A stretch of 64,000 nt of DNA from assembly GCF_001982605.1 (NCBI RefSeq), contig NZ_MLCN01000008.1:1-64000 (forward strand). The letters are read 5' to 3'. Positions within the stretch are counted from its first letter, which is position 1. Every line of letters starts with the position of its first letter. The stretch comes from Alkanindiges hydrocarboniclasticus (GTDB lineage Bacteria; Pseudomonadota; Gammaproteobacteria; Pseudomonadales; Moraxellaceae). This document shows positions 34,855-45,045 of this stretch, in pieces. A model generated the notes under the pieces. That model was not told the origin of the DNA. It saw nothing but the letters and a program-made list of their open reading frames with translations, and did not search any database. A program made the translations under genes and the position numbers.

Positions 34855-36864
34855 ATGTCTCATCTACGTTTACGCGTTAAATCTGGTTTTAGACTCAGTA
34901 CGTTGGCACTATCCATCGGCCTTTCTTTAGCGTCGTCTCATGGTTTTGCACTTGAAGCACTGGATGATGAGGGCTTGGCCGACTCTACTGGTGAAGGTAT
35001 TGCGTTCTTGCCAGAGAATTTCAGCATGCAATTTAAGGATGAAAACAACGTTGCAGGGGCAGGTAGTATTCGTTTGATTCCTGTAGGTCCGTTAAGTACT
35101 GCTGTAGAAGATAAAGGCTATCAAAAGGCTGATATTTATCTATATGGATTATCTCTAGCACAATCTAAAAAAGACTATGGGATAGAACGGACAAACTCTG
35201 ATTGGGGAACTGGTTTTGGTAATGTTAGCGCTATTGGTGCTACCCCTTCGGCCACAGACTTTGGTCGTCCCATTACCTCATGGGGCTCTGCGACTAATCC
35301 TTGGATATTCAAAACAATTACTGATAGTGCACCAAATTTTGCCGGTGTTTCAAAAGATGTGCCTTATCTGAGTTTTGAAGCACCCTTAATGCATACAACG
35401 ATACCAACTACTGGACCTGAGGCATCGGCTTATAACCTGAAAATGGGCTTTTGGGCAGATGCCTTTATGCGGGATAAGACTATTGTTGAAAATGCAGGCG
35501 GAGATAAATATGCAGGTTTAAGCAATCGATTGCGACTTAACTTTGTCTGGGATGGGTTTAGTGTTAATGGTTCGAATTTAAAAGTATTCCGTACTCTGGA
35601 CGGCGTAACTGCTGGCATGGGGGGTACATATACAGCCAATTTAAAAATTAATAATGTTATTACTTCAAAAACTTTTAATTACGGTTTAAATACATCTTAT
35701 AACGAAACGTTGGGTATTGCAGGGGTAGTAAGGCTAAATAGTGGCCCTACTAATGGACATGATTCTAGAGCTACTGTAAGCGGTCAAACGATAAATCGGA
35801 CGACGCCAGTAAATGATACAACTGGTATAACGATAACTTATCAACCTCCTACAAATGCTGACGTACCAGGTAGCTTTCCAAACGGCGGTATGTGTACTTA
35901 TCCTAGACCAAATACAGTGGGTAATAGTTCCTCTCATGCAGGTCAATGTCTTACTCAAGAAGGCTACAAGACTTTAACTCATACTGCTTCTGGCACCAAC
36001 AATTGGACCCCTCCAGCTGCTAAAAGTGTTATTCGTATTAATACTCAGGAGCTTCTAGGTAGTGTATTTGGCGATGGTACGCCAGCACTTGGCGGAGCAG
36101 GAGCCAAGGGAAATATTCCGAATTTTGGGCCTAATAGTAATGCTGAGGGAGTTTTTTTATACAATCCAAATATTAATATTGTTTTGGGCAATCTATATCA
36201 ACCATTAATGTTTAGTACCGATGGTGGAAACTTTTCTATGGAACTTGCTCGTATTCCTGATAATGCAGCAATTTATAAGAAAATTTATCAGGACTACGAT
36301 AACCCTAACTCTACTGAGTATTTAGGGCGTACATGTAATGTTCATAGTTGTGGTAGTACCGTAAATTTAGGGGGAACTAGCTATCAAGATTCAAAAGCTA
36401 CTCATAGCAGTATTACCATTGGTTCTACGGAGTATGATAGCGTGAAGAATCGTTTAACCGCTTATAAAGGTATCGAAGCCATAGGTATTTCTATAGGTGA
36501 GTTGAAAGCAGGTACTGCTTTATATAGCGAAAACAAAGTTGATTATACGCAAGTTTTTAGAAGAACAAGAGTGGGAAATACCAGTTGTTTTTTGGGAATA
36601 TGCGGAGATGGCAGTTGGGGTAGTTGGAGTGCTTGGTCACCGGTTGCACCAAAATTAGGTACTATAGCAAATCCTAATCCTTATGAAACCGAATTCAACC
36701 AGAATACGAATGGTCAAATCTTGGGTATCCAAACTACTGTACCTAATCCCTATGTAAATAATTTGAACCCACCGGGAGCTACAGTAGCAAATAATTTTGG
36801 CTCTGCAGTAATTGATGGATTGCTTATTCAGCATTTTAAATTTACAACCACAGGTTTGAACTAA
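34855..36864 (+). CDS. Exported Fil-like putative pilus/surface protein, operon gene 1
   Basis: A 669-residue exported protein with a signal peptide ending near A-L-A (hydrophobic core 14-28). The mature protein starts with the family motif L-E-A-L-D-D-E-G-L-A-D-S-T-G-E-G (34-48 region). The rest is beta-rich, low in lysine-rich helices and high in Gly/Asn/Thr/Ser, without obvious repeats. Three close cysteine pairs are visible (M-C-T-Y ... Q-C-L; T-C-N-V-H-S-C; S-C-F-L-G-I-C). Start follows AAGGAAGG. It resembles the Acinetobacter Fil (putative pilus) proteins or DUF6160-type proteins; the precise Fil letter is not assignable. Gene 2 starts 16 bases after its stop. Confidence 0.8.
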   Translation: MSHLRLRVKSGFRLSTLALSIGLSLASSHGFALEALDDEGLADSTGEGIAFLPENFSMQFKDENNVAGAGSIRLIPVGPLSTAVEDKGYQKADIYLYGLSLAQSKKDYGIERTNSDWGTGFGNVSAIGATPSATDFGRPITSWGSATNPWIFKTITDSAPNFAGVSKDVPYLSFEAPLMHTTIPTTGPEASAYNLKMGFWADAFMRDKTIVENAGGDKYAGLSNRLRLNFVWDGFSVNGSNLKVFRTLDGVTAGMGGTYTANLKINNVITSKTFNYGLNTSYNETLGIAGVVRLNSGPTNGHDSRATVSGQTINRTTPVNDTTGITITYQPPTNADVPGSFPNGGMCTYPRPNTVGNSSSHAGQCLTQEGYKTLTHTASGTNNWTPPAAKSVIRINTQELLGSVFGDGTPALGGAGAKGNIPNFGPNSNAEGVFLYNPNINIVLGNLYQPLMFSTDGGNFSMELARIPDNAAIYKKIYQDYDNPNSTEYLGRTCNVHSCGSTVNLGGTSYQDSKATHSSITIGSTEYDSVKNRLTAYKGIEAIGISIGELKAGTALYSENKVDYTQVFRRTRVGNTSCFLGICGDGSWGSWSAWSPVAPKLGTIANPNPYETEFNQNTNGQILGIQTTVPNPYVNNLNPPGATVANNFGSAVIDGLLIQHFKFTTTGLN

Positions 36865-36879
36865 GGAGAGGGTTACAAA

Positions 36880-37605
36880 GTGAAAAAAAGATGCTCTTAT
36901 TTAGTTCTACTTGTCCTTCTGCCTTGCATGCCATCATTTGCAGCTCTAGAGGGACTAAATAATGATCAGCTACAGCAAGTTGATGGTCAGGCTGGAGCTG
37001 ACATCAGCCTTGAACTAAAATTAAACCATACTACTGCCAATGTTTTTGACACTTCTGTTTGCCCAGCGAATAATCTTGAGTATTGTCGGCTGGCTTTTTC
37101 TTTAAGCAACCGCTATCACGATGGTTCACAGGATACATATGATGCGAGTGGAAATCGAATTCCATCAACCACCGGGCGTAAGCAATGGTTGGTTTTTAAG
37201 GGGATTCAAGGAACTATTAATATCCAAAAGATTGGTCTGGATGGCGTTGATCTACAATATAATAATGGGACAACTAATATTCTTAAGCCTGCTATTCAAT
37301 TATCATTTGATGCAGCAAAACCTATTTTAATAAGAAATTTAGGATTTCAATCATTGGCAATTGAAACTGATGATGGTGCAAATGAAGTAGGACCGGGATA
37401 TTTAAAAAGTGATAAATATTGCTCTTCATCTACTGGAACATCATCATGTTTAGGCGGTAATGCTTTTGATGGGAATAACCCTTTAACTAATACAGGTAGG
37501 GAAAAGGGATTTTTAGGTATTAATATGAATGGAAATCTTGCTGTTGGTGGAACAATTAAGATGTTCAGCTGTGAAGGTGGTTCAGGTGGACATCCTCGTT
37601 GTTAG
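36880..37605 (+). CDS. Exported Fil-like protein, operon gene 2 (cysteine-pair rich)
   Basis: A 241-residue exported protein, the shortest of the operon. GTG start at 36880 follows AAGGAGAGG, an excellent site. The signal peptide core (L-V-L-L-V-L-L-P) ends near S-F-A-A; the motif L-E-G-L-N-N-D-Q-L-Q-Q-V-D-G-Q follows. The mature part has three cysteine pairs: V-C-x7-C, Y-C-x8-C and S-C-x10-C at the very C terminus. It ends abruptly with H-P-R-C, with the next gene 22 bases downstream, so this is a natural end rather than a frameshift. It could be a minor subunit or a pilin-like tip protein (inference). Confidence 0.8.
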   Translation: MKKRCSYLVLLVLLPCMPSFAALEGLNNDQLQQVDGQAGADISLELKLNHTTANVFDTSVCPANNLEYCRLAFSLSNRYHDGSQDTYDASGNRIPSTTGRKQWLVFKGIQGTINIQKIGLDGVDLQYNNGTTNILKPAIQLSFDAAKPILIRNLGFQSLAIETDDGANEVGPGYLKSDKYCSSSTGTSSCLGGNAFDGNNPLTNTGREKGFLGINMNGNLAVGGTIKMFSCEGGSGGHPRC

Positions 37606-37627
37606 TGATTGTTTAAGGACATAATCA

Positions 37628-40033
37628 ATGATACGGAATCATTATAAAACTCGCCAGTTTGCATTAACAGCATTGGCAGCCAGTATGCTCCAATTCAGCA
37701 GTAATACCTATGCTATGCAGGTATTAGATGACCGCGACTTAAGAAAAGTTGATGGACAAGATGGCATAAATATTAGTACTGAATATACTCAGGCTGATAT
37801 TGATCAGTTATATTGGGAAGATAAAACAGGAACTGCTGGCAATAGTGAGCAGACTTTACGTGCTACCGCCAATGGAGTAAAAATCCGCGATACCGATCCA
37901 GCAGATATATATAGCCTGGGGACTAATATAAAGATTGATGCTGGTAGCAAGAATGGTGGAGCTGGACTAGATTTTCAGATAACTTCTAGCCCTTCAACTA
38001 TTTCTATTGATGACTTTAATATTTGTGACACTGCCAATACATCTATATGTGGTAAATCTTTAGGTAGCATGGCTATTCAGACTAGTTCACCTCTTACTTT
38101 AGGTTTAAAAACATCTAATGGATTATTTAGCGAAACTGCACAGGCGCAACTTAATTTAGGCTTAAATAATATTAATATTTATCTTGGGCAAAAGCAGAAC
38201 ATTAATGTTAATACGCAGAATCAGTTAATTTTAAAGAATTTTAATTTTAATTTTACTGGTAAGGGGCACATGTTTGTTAGTGATATAGAGGGTTTAAAAC
38301 TCCAAACAAATACTGGTGCTGCCATTGCTACAAGTACTAGTACTCCTTCTGAGACATTAGGATATGTTGATCTTGCACGAGTAAATGATCCAGATAAAGC
38401 AATCTTAACGAATGGAAGCTATGAAGGTACAAATGCTGGTTTGAATCTGGAGTTTATGACTAAAGCTAATGTAGATATGTCGTTAGGCAATCCTTATAGT
38501 TTAGATAACGCTAAAGGCCTTATACGAGTTGGAGCAAGTGGGCGTATTGTTAACGGATATCTACAAGTAAGGGGGATTGATGCTCGTGATACAACAAATA
38601 ATATTTTAGGTTATGCCGCCGCTGCCACAGCTGTATCAACTACGCCATCTGTTATTGGAACTAACGCCAGCGTTATGGGTTCTACAGGCTTAGCTTTTCG
38701 AATGAAAGGTGATTTTACTAAAGAAAACGATAGTATGTTGGGTGCTGATGGTAAGGCTACTACGCTTGAAATCGGTGGGGCTGGCTTAAATACTTTTGGC
38801 TTTGAGTTTGGTAATTTAAGTCCATTAGTATCTGGCAGTACCGAAAGAGCATATTTTGATAGTGGAAATATCTATTTAAATCTTGCAAATACTAAGTATT
38901 TGCAAATGCCGGAAAATGCAGTACTAAGGACTTCACGTTTCGGTGGTACTACTAATACGTTTTTAACATCGGCAGAAGATTACAAACAACAAATTCACAA
39001 CTTAAGTGATAATCCTTATAGCTTGACTATGGCAATTCGTGGCATGGATTTTCAGGCTCTTTCCAAACGAGGAAGATTTACTTCAAGCAGTGGAGTATCA
39101 GTTGGAAACGCTTTTTCACCTAGCGCTGGCTTAAATAATAAATGGGGTTTAGGTTTACCTATTTATAATTTAAATGCCAATATTGCAACCTACGGCACTA
39201 CTTATAATGGCGACGTTTATACCTTAAATAACCTTACCAATGAGGTAACTAAGTCAACAGTTTCAAACTCTCAGCGCTTAGGCTTTGCTATGGCCTTAAG
39301 TACACAAGGACGAGATTCTACAGGCAGTAAAACTACATCTATACTTGTCATTGATGGAGCAGATAATCCTAATAACTCTGGTAAGCCTACGGATTATTAT
39401 TTTGGTCTGCGCAATATAGATATGTTACTTAGCGGTTATGGCACAATTGGTGTTGAGAATAGTAACTTTAATGTCACATTGCCAAATCTATTAATTGTTA
39501 TGGCTGCTGAGGTTGCTGCGGGTTATTTACCAGGTGCGAAAGCCAAAACCCTTGGATCTTCATATTTTGCCCCCACTAATAATTTTGCCCTAAATAAAGA
39601 TGTGTTATTTGGGTTAAAGATTAAATTACTAGGTGATATGAATTTTGCCCTTGTACCTAATAACTCAATCGCAGATGGCAATCGTTTATCTATTATTGGT
39701 GATTATAAAATGATAGATGGTACAGTACAGATTAGTGATCCTATAGATGAGTCAATGATAGGCTTTGATAGGATGTCTGGGCTAATTCGATTTAATAATG
39801 CCATTGTTATTAGTAAAGACAATTCTGCTCCTAGTGATCAGCAGGGTAATGTAAGCTTTAATTTTGGTCTTACTTTTAACCCTAATCAGATAGCAGGTGA
39901 TGTATTTAGAGTAAAAGATATTAACTTCTATCCTCCTGTAAATTCTGTGAATAATAGAGGACAACGCTTGGGCGAAATGGTTATTACTGGCGGACGTTTA
40001 AATGCTAACATGACCTTAGTACCTCGCAATTAA
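37628..40033 (+). CDS. Exported Fil-like protein, operon gene 3 (DUF6160-like N terminus)
   Basis: An 801-residue exported protein. A signal peptide with core F-A-L-T-A-L-A-A-S-M leads to M-Q-V-L-D-D-R-D-L-R-K-V-D-G-Q-D-G-I-N-I, the clearest DUF6160/FilA-type motif in the operon. The remainder is dominated by Asn, Gly, Thr and alternating hydrophobics typical of beta-solenoid or beta-sandwich surface proteins. One cysteine pair C-x7-C is seen near residue 137. Start ATG follows AAGGACATAATCA. No membrane anchor or C-terminal beta-barrel strand is obvious. Confidence 0.82.
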   Translation: MIRNHYKTRQFALTALAASMLQFSSNTYAMQVLDDRDLRKVDGQDGINISTEYTQADIDQLYWEDKTGTAGNSEQTLRATANGVKIRDTDPADIYSLGTNIKIDAGSKNGGAGLDFQITSSPSTISIDDFNICDTANTSICGKSLGSMAIQTSSPLTLGLKTSNGLFSETAQAQLNLGLNNINIYLGQKQNINVNTQNQLILKNFNFNFTGKGHMFVSDIEGLKLQTNTGAAIATSTSTPSETLGYVDLARVNDPDKAILTNGSYEGTNAGLNLEFMTKANVDMSLGNPYSLDNAKGLIRVGASGRIVNGYLQVRGIDARDTTNNILGYAAAATAVSTTPSVIGTNASVMGSTGLAFRMKGDFTKENDSMLGADGKATTLEIGGAGLNTFGFEFGNLSPLVSGSTERAYFDSGNIYLNLANTKYLQMPENAVLRTSRFGGTTNTFLTSAEDYKQQIHNLSDNPYSLTMAIRGMDFQALSKRGRFTSSSGVSVGNAFSPSAGLNNKWGLGLPIYNLNANIATYGTTYNGDVYTLNNLTNEVTKSTVSNSQRLGFAMALSTQGRDSTGSKTTSILVIDGADNPNNSGKPTDYYFGLRNIDMLLSGYGTIGVENSNFNVTLPNLLIVMAAEVAAGYLPGAKAKTLGSSYFAPTNNFALNKDVLFGLKIKLLGDMNFALVPNNSIADGNRLSIIGDYKMIDGTVQISDPIDESMIGFDRMSGLIRFNNAIVISKDNSAPSDQQGNVSFNFGLTFNPNQIAGDVFRVKDINFYPPVNSVNNRGQRLGEMVITGGRLNANMTLVPRN

Positions 40034-40057
40034 GCTAAGGATCAAGCGGAGATAGTG

Positions 40058-41548
40058 ATGGGAAATCATGTGGTGAAATTACTTGCTTTTAGTGTAATAG
40101 TCGCGATGACTACTTCGTCATTTGCAAGTTCAAATCTGATAAGTTTATCCGATGATGAAATGGCTGCTGAAACAGGGCAGGCATTGTTATCATTGGGATA
40201 TACTGCTCCTTCCGGCACTACAGGTGGCCTGACTGATTATGGATACTATAAGTTAGGTATGGAAGCAAAAGTAGAGATGAATCTTAATATTAAAAATTTG
40301 CAGTTAGGCTGTGGTGGCAGGAATGGACCAGGCGTATGTGATATTGATATGTCCAATGTATCTTTAAGTGGGCCAGCTGATGGAAAAGTTAATAGTGCTA
40401 ATATCGCTGAGAATGGTACACCTGCATGGAGTACTGGAAGACCAAGTACAAGCGCAGTAATGACCAATCCCTTTATTGAGTTTGCTATTAAAAATCCAAC
40501 AAGTGCTTCAACGCGTGAAGTAATGGGTTTTCGCTTAAGTGCTGAAGATGTATTAGGCTATTTATCAGCAGGAACTGCAAACGTTGCAAATCCAACAGAT
40601 GGGATTAAAACTTTTAGTGGGTTCATTAAGGTTGCACAGACCCCTGTAAATGCTTTTACCAATCCTGCTATGTTTGGTACGACAAAGGATCAAATGATAT
40701 ATGCTAAAATTACAGCTTTGGGTATTGATCGTTCAGTAACTACCAATCCTAATGCCATGACTCCAGGCTCAGGAAGTTATGAAACGCCTGGGAATGATAT
40801 AGCAGCATATGTAGATCCTGTAACTGGCCAGAAAGTTTGGGGTATTAATGTTGCAAAGCAAAATGTGAACTTTAATTTTCCAGAAACTATTGTGACTGGA
40901 AATAGGATGTCACAATTAAATTTAGTTGTTAAAGATGTTCCTATTCCTACAATCGCAATTGGAGCTGCTGATGGTGCATTACGTATGCGCTTGGATCAAA
41001 GTATTCTAGGATTAGCAAATGATCCTCTATTTTTTATGGGAGCCGAAGGTACATCAAGTGCTAGTTGTGCAGCCAACTATAATACTTCAAATTGCTCCTA
41101 TATTACTAACTTGAAAGCAAATGTAACTGTTAAGCAAAATTTTAATTTAATACATAATTTGCCAATCAGCAGTGGAGGCTATTTATCTTTGCAAAAAGAA
41201 GCAATGAAATGGCCTGGTAGTGATAGTGCGGATATTGCTCAACCTGGATGGTGGTTATCTTTTAAAGATCCTTTAGACTTTGGAGCCTTAAATCCTACCA
41301 GTGGAATTCCAATGCAGGATGTATTGCCTCAAATTGCTACTTATGTTACAGACTATTTATCTCAAAATAATATTGACTTAGGTTTTGGTGAAGCTTTAGG
41401 TGCAGCAGTTGGAGCACCAATTTATAAAGGGATTGGTAATATTCAATTAGCCAATGATGCTCGAGCTGTAATGGTTTTAGAGAATTTGTTACTTGATGGT
41501 AATCAAAAACCTGTACCTAACTGTTATGGAAGTTTAACTTTCTGCTGA
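40058..41548 (+). CDS. Exported Fil-like protein, operon gene 4
   Basis: A 496-residue exported protein and last gene of the operon. Signal peptide core L-L-A-F-S-V-I-V-A-M ends near S-F-A. The shared motif is more divergent here: L-I-S-L-S-D-D-E-M-A-A-E-T-G-Q. Three cysteine pairs occur: G-C-x8-C near residue 80, S-C-x6-C near 340, and N-C-Y-G-S-L-T-F-C at the extreme C terminus. GTG 40055 is in frame, but ATG 40058 is better placed after GCGGAGATAGTG. The stop is followed by the strong terminator at 41559-41590. Confidence 0.8.
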   Translation: MGNHVVKLLAFSVIVAMTTSSFASSNLISLSDDEMAAETGQALLSLGYTAPSGTTGGLTDYGYYKLGMEAKVEMNLNIKNLQLGCGGRNGPGVCDIDMSNVSLSGPADGKVNSANIAENGTPAWSTGRPSTSAVMTNPFIEFAIKNPTSASTREVMGFRLSAEDVLGYLSAGTANVANPTDGIKTFSGFIKVAQTPVNAFTNPAMFGTTKDQMIYAKITALGIDRSVTTNPNAMTPGSGSYETPGNDIAAYVDPVTGQKVWGINVAKQNVNFNFPETIVTGNRMSQLNLVVKDVPIPTIAIGAADGALRMRLDQSILGLANDPLFFMGAEGTSSASCAANYNTSNCSYITNLKANVTVKQNFNLIHNLPISSGGYLSLQKEAMKWPGSDSADIAQPGWWLSFKDPLDFGALNPTSGIPMQDVLPQIATYVTDYLSQNNIDLGFGEALGAAVGAPIYKGIGNIQLANDARAVMVLENLLLDGNQKPVPNCYGSLTFC

Positions 41549-41558
41549 TATTTGCTGC

Positions 41559-41590
41559 AATAAAAAAGCGGCCTAGGCCGCTTTTTTATT
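41559..41590. terminator. Bidirectional terminator between the operon and cysN
   Basis: A nearly perfect palindrome, arms AAAAAAGCGGCC and GGCCGCTTTTTT around TA, with A/T-runs on both sides. It serves the plus-strand operon and the convergent cysN. Confidence 0.93.
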
Positions 41591-41600
41591 TTCACTAAAT

Positions 41601-43229
41601 TTACAACCTAACAAACTCAACAATTTGCTCAACGGCTTCTTCAAGTGTTGTTGCTGTCACTGTTGAGTCAGCTTTAAGCTGTTCACTTACCAGTATCGTA
41701 ATACCTGTATTACGAAGCAGGGCAGCCTCATGGTCATTCAGTTCAGCATTGGCAATAGATACAATGCCGCGCTGTAATAACAAACGTTCCAGGGTTTCAC
41801 CCTGCACCAGCAACCCGGCAGATAAACCCAGTACCGCAGGTTTTTGACCAAGACGTGCTGCACGCTCTTCTGAACTAACGGGACGCTGCTGATCAGACAA
41901 TTGAACTGAATCTTCAATCATGCCTGCGCCAATAGTGACGTTGCTCAGGCGGTCTATAAAGATAAACGCGCCGGTGTAGCGACTATCTGCATAGCGATCA
42001 AATGCAATTGGGGTATCAAACTCTACCACGACATCGGCAATGCCATTGAGTTCAACGTGCTCAGCAGTATTTTGCTTAAGCGTATTCACATCAACCCGAT
42101 AGTTAATCTGGCTAACCACGGCTGGTACATTTTGTGAACCAACCTTAATATTGTACAGCTTGCCTTTAACCAGTGGCTGTTCGGTCATCCATACCACGGT
42201 AGCACGCACCGCACGTGAAATCAGTGGCGCGCTATCAGCATGGGTGAGCATATTGCCGCGACTGATATCAATTTCATCATTAAGGGTAAGGGTGACCGCC
42301 TGACCAGCAGATGCCTGTTCCAGATTGCCATCAAAAGTGACGATTTCCTTGACTGTGCTACGCTTACCGGAAGGTAGCGCCACAATTTCGTCGCCCACAC
42401 GCACCGAACCCAACGCCACTGTTCCCGCAAAGCCACGGAAGTCCAGATTTGGGCGATTGACATACTGCACTGGAAAGCGGAAATCACGCTTACTGGTATC
42501 ACGGTTAATCTGCACGGTTTCCAGAATCTGCATCAGGGTTTGGCCCTGATTACCATTGTTTTGGTACCATGGCGTATGTTCTGACGGATTTACCACATTG
42601 TCGCCATTTAAGGCAGACATCGGTACAAAGTGAATTTCAGTAGGCTTGCGGTTGCCAAGCTGGTCAATAAAATTCAGGTAATCCTGCTTGATTTCATCAA
42701 AACGGGCTTGCGAATATTCCAGCAAGTCCATTTTATTGACAGCAACAATGATGTGCTTAATGCCCAGCAGGCCAGCAATATAGCTGTGTCGCCGGGTCTG
42801 GGTTTGTACGCCATATCGCGCATCAATCAGGATAATGGCAAGGTCACAGGTTGAGGCACCGGTGGCCATGTTACGGGTATATTGCTCATGTCCCGGGGTG
42901 TCGGCAATGATGAACTTGCGTTTTTCAGTTGAGAAATAACGGTAAGCCACATCAATGGTAATGCCTTGCTCGCGCTCGGCTTGCAGGCCATCAACCAGCA
43001 ATGCCAGATCAGGTGCATCGCCCGTGGTGCCCACTTTTTTGCTGTCACGGGTTACCGCTTGTAGGTGATCTTCGTAGATCAGCTTTGAATCATACAGCAG
43101 GCGGCCAATGAGGGTACTTTTACCGTCATCCACGTTGCCGCAGGTTAAAAAGCGGAGCAGGTCTTTTTGTTCATGCTGCTTTAAATAGGCCAAAATATCC
43201 TGGCTAATCAGCTCGGACTGATGAGACAT
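41601..43229 (-). CDS. cysN: Sulfate adenylyltransferase subunit 1 (GTPase), CysN
   Basis: A 542-residue elongation-factor-like GTPase driving ATP sulfurylase. Visible are G-N-V-D-D-G-K-S-T (31-39), A-D-T-P-G-H-E (G3, near 110) and N-K-M-D (G4, near 165). It is about 65 residues longer than E. coli CysN (475); the C-terminal extension (about 470-542) lacks an APS kinase P-loop, so it is not a CysNC fusion. Start ATG follows GGAG. It lies downstream of cysD. Confidence 0.95.
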   Translation of the reverse strand: MSHQSELISQDILAYLKQHEQKDLLRFLTCGNVDDGKSTLIGRLLYDSKLIYEDHLQAVTRDSKKVGTTGDAPDLALLVDGLQAEREQGITIDVAYRYFSTEKRKFIIADTPGHEQYTRNMATGASTCDLAIILIDARYGVQTQTRRHSYIAGLLGIKHIIVAVNKMDLLEYSQARFDEIKQDYLNFIDQLGNRKPTEIHFVPMSALNGDNVVNPSEHTPWYQNNGNQGQTLMQILETVQINRDTSKRDFRFPVQYVNRPNLDFRGFAGTVALGSVRVGDEIVALPSGKRSTVKEIVTFDGNLEQASAGQAVTLTLNDEIDISRGNMLTHADSAPLISRAVRATVVWMTEQPLVKGKLYNIKVGSQNVPAVVSQINYRVDVNTLKQNTAEHVELNGIADVVVEFDTPIAFDRYADSRYTGAFIFIDRLSNVTIGAGMIEDSVQLSDQQRPVSSEERAARLGQKPAVLGLSAGLLVQGETLERLLLQRGIVSIANAELNDHEAALLRNTGITILVSEQLKADSTVTATTLEEAVEQIVEFVRL

Positions 43230-43352
43230 TCGAATAACTCCAAAAATTCTATACGGTGGCTTCTATACAATGGCTATAGCGCAATCAGGAAAAACAGTGG
43301 CGTGGCACTCAATGCAATACTAGGCAATGCGATATCCGCGCCAGTGTTTTCA

Positions 43353-44261
43353 TTAGAAATAACCTTCCTGCTTTTTCTTTTCCATTGAGCCGGCTTCATC
43401 ATGGTCAATCATGCGGCCCTGACGCTCGGAACTGGTGGTCAGCAGCATTTCCTGAATAATTTCAGGTAGCGTATCTGCGGCAGATTCAACTGCACCAGTT
43501 AATGGATAGCAACCCAGCGTACGGAAACGCACCGACTTCATTTGCGGTACTTCACCTGCGCGGAGTGGCATGCGCTCATCGTCCACCATAATCAGGGTGC
43601 CATTGCGCTCAACCACCGGACGCTCGGCAGCATAATACAGTGGAACCAGTGGAATTTGCTCAAGGTAGATATATTGCCAGATGTCCAGCTCAGTCCAGTT
43701 GGACAGCGGGAACACCCGAATGCTTTCGCCCTTGTTCACCTTACCGTTGTAAATATTCCACAGCTCAGGACGCTGGTTTTTGGGATCCCAGCGGTGCTTT
43801 GAATCGCGGAAGGAGTACACACGTTCCTTGGCACGGGATTTTTCCTCATCACGGCGCGCGCCACCAAAAGCCGCATCAAACTGGTATTTGTCCAGTGCCT
43901 GCTTGAGTGCCTGTGTTTTCATGATGTCGGTATATTTGGAGCTACCGTGCGTGAAAGGATTGATCCCGGCTTCACGACCTTCCTTGTTCTGGTGAACAAT
44001 CAGCTCCAGCCCCAGTTTGCTAGCCATTTGATCACGGAAGGTAATCATGTCCTTAAATTTCCAGCCGGTATCCACATGCATTAGGGGGAACGGTGGCTTG
44101 GCAGGGTAAAATGCTTTCATGGCCAGATGCAGCATGACCGCAGAATCCTTGCCAATGGAATACAGCATCACCGGATTATCAAATTCGGCTGCAACTTCAC
44201 GAATGATGTGAATGCTTTCAGCTTCAAGCTGTTTCAGATGTGTGAGTCTTTCCTCAGTCAT
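43353..44261 (-). CDS. cysD: Sulfate adenylyltransferase subunit 2, CysD
   Basis: A 302-residue ATP sulfurylase catalytic subunit (PAPS-reductase-like fold) making APS. The PP-loop-like S-I-G-K-D-S-A-V-M (near 35-43) and the [12 protein letters not shown] segment (near 133-144) are intact. The length equals E. coli CysD. It is encoded 123 bp upstream of cysN on the same strand, forming an operon. Confidence 0.97.
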   Translation of the reverse strand: MTEERLTHLKQLEAESIHIIREVAAEFDNPVMLYSIGKDSAVMLHLAMKAFYPAKPPFPLMHVDTGWKFKDMITFRDQMASKLGLELIVHQNKEGREAGINPFTHGSSKYTDIMKTQALKQALDKYQFDAAFGGARRDEEKSRAKERVYSFRDSKHRWDPKNQRPELWNIYNGKVNKGESIRVFPLSNWTELDIWQYIYLEQIPLVPLYYAAERPVVERNGTLIMVDDERMPLRAGEVPQMKSVRFRTLGCYPLTGAVESAADTLPEIIQEMLLTTSSERQGRMIDHDEAGSMEKKKQEGYF

Positions 44262-44559
44262 TTATTTACCCAGCAAGGACTAAATTTTAAACGCAGTATT
44301 GTAACACGTTTTGCCTTGGGCTACGGCTGCTTTTACAGGAATCACGCTCAGATAGGCTGATAAGCTATATTAATAAAACTTTTGAACATACTGATAGTTA
44401 TTAATTTTAATTAAAAGAATGCTGAGTGCAGGGTTAAACTGATGTCTGGAAGGATTAAAGTCAGCAGGCAGCACAGAAAAATAAAGTGATTGGGAGTTAA
44501 ATGGATTAAATCAACAGTTAAGTTTTAAGCAATTCATCGTTATATAGTAAAAGCGGTGC
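44262..44559. other. cysD upstream region (298 bp)
   Basis: AT-rich stretch between cysD and smpB, both on the minus strand. It should carry the cysD promoter, and a CysB-type activator site is expected but cannot be identified from a clear motif. No small gene seen. Confidence 0.45.
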
Positions 44560-45045
44560 TTAGGCAGTCCTAAACACACGCTGTTTTTCACGCGACCAGT
44601 CACGGTCTTTCTCAGTGGCACGCTTGTCATGCATTTGCTTGCCTTTGACCAGCGCAATTTCGCATTTTACCAATGCACCTTTCCAGTAGCAAGCCAAAGG
44701 CACGCAGGAATAGCCTTTTTGATTCACTGCACCCATCAGTTTTTCAATTTCACGGCGCGATAATAATAGCTTTCGCGTGCGATTGGCCTCTGGAACCACA
44801 TGCGTCGATGCAGACAATAGCGGCATGATCTGGCTGCCAAACAAAAACGCCTCGCCATTTTTAAAAATGACATAGCTTTCGGACAGGTTCATCTTGCCAG
44901 CACGCAGGGATTTGACTTCCCAGCCCAGTAGCGACATGCCGGCTTCAAATTTTTCTTCAATAAAATAGTCGTGACGGGCCCGGCGATTCTGGGCAATCGT
45001 ACCGCCCTGATGCAGTTTTTTGACAGTGGTTTTATTCATATTCAT
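44560..45045 (-). CDS. smpB: SsrA-binding protein SmpB
   Basis: A 161-residue tmRNA-binding protein needed for trans-translation. The OB-fold landmarks [17 protein letters not shown] (near 20-36) and W-E-V-K-S-L-R are present, together with the basic tail A-T-E-K-D-R-D-W. Possible starts are TTG 45048, ATG 45045 and ATG 45039; the ATG at 45045 gives the usual length. Divergent from coaD. Confidence 0.95.
   Translation of the reverse strand: MNMNKTTVKKLHQGGTIAQNRRARHDYFIEEKFEAGMSLLGWEVKSLRAGKMNLSESYVIFKNGEAFLFGSQIMPLLSASTHVVPEANRTRKLLLSRREIEKLMGAVNQKGYSCVPLACYWKGALVKCEIALVKGKQMHDKRATEKDRDWSREKQRVFRTA

Noticed and set aside
41601-43229. CysNC bifunctional fusion
   Set aside because: The C-terminal extension is too short (about 70 residues) and lacks the APS kinase P-loop.
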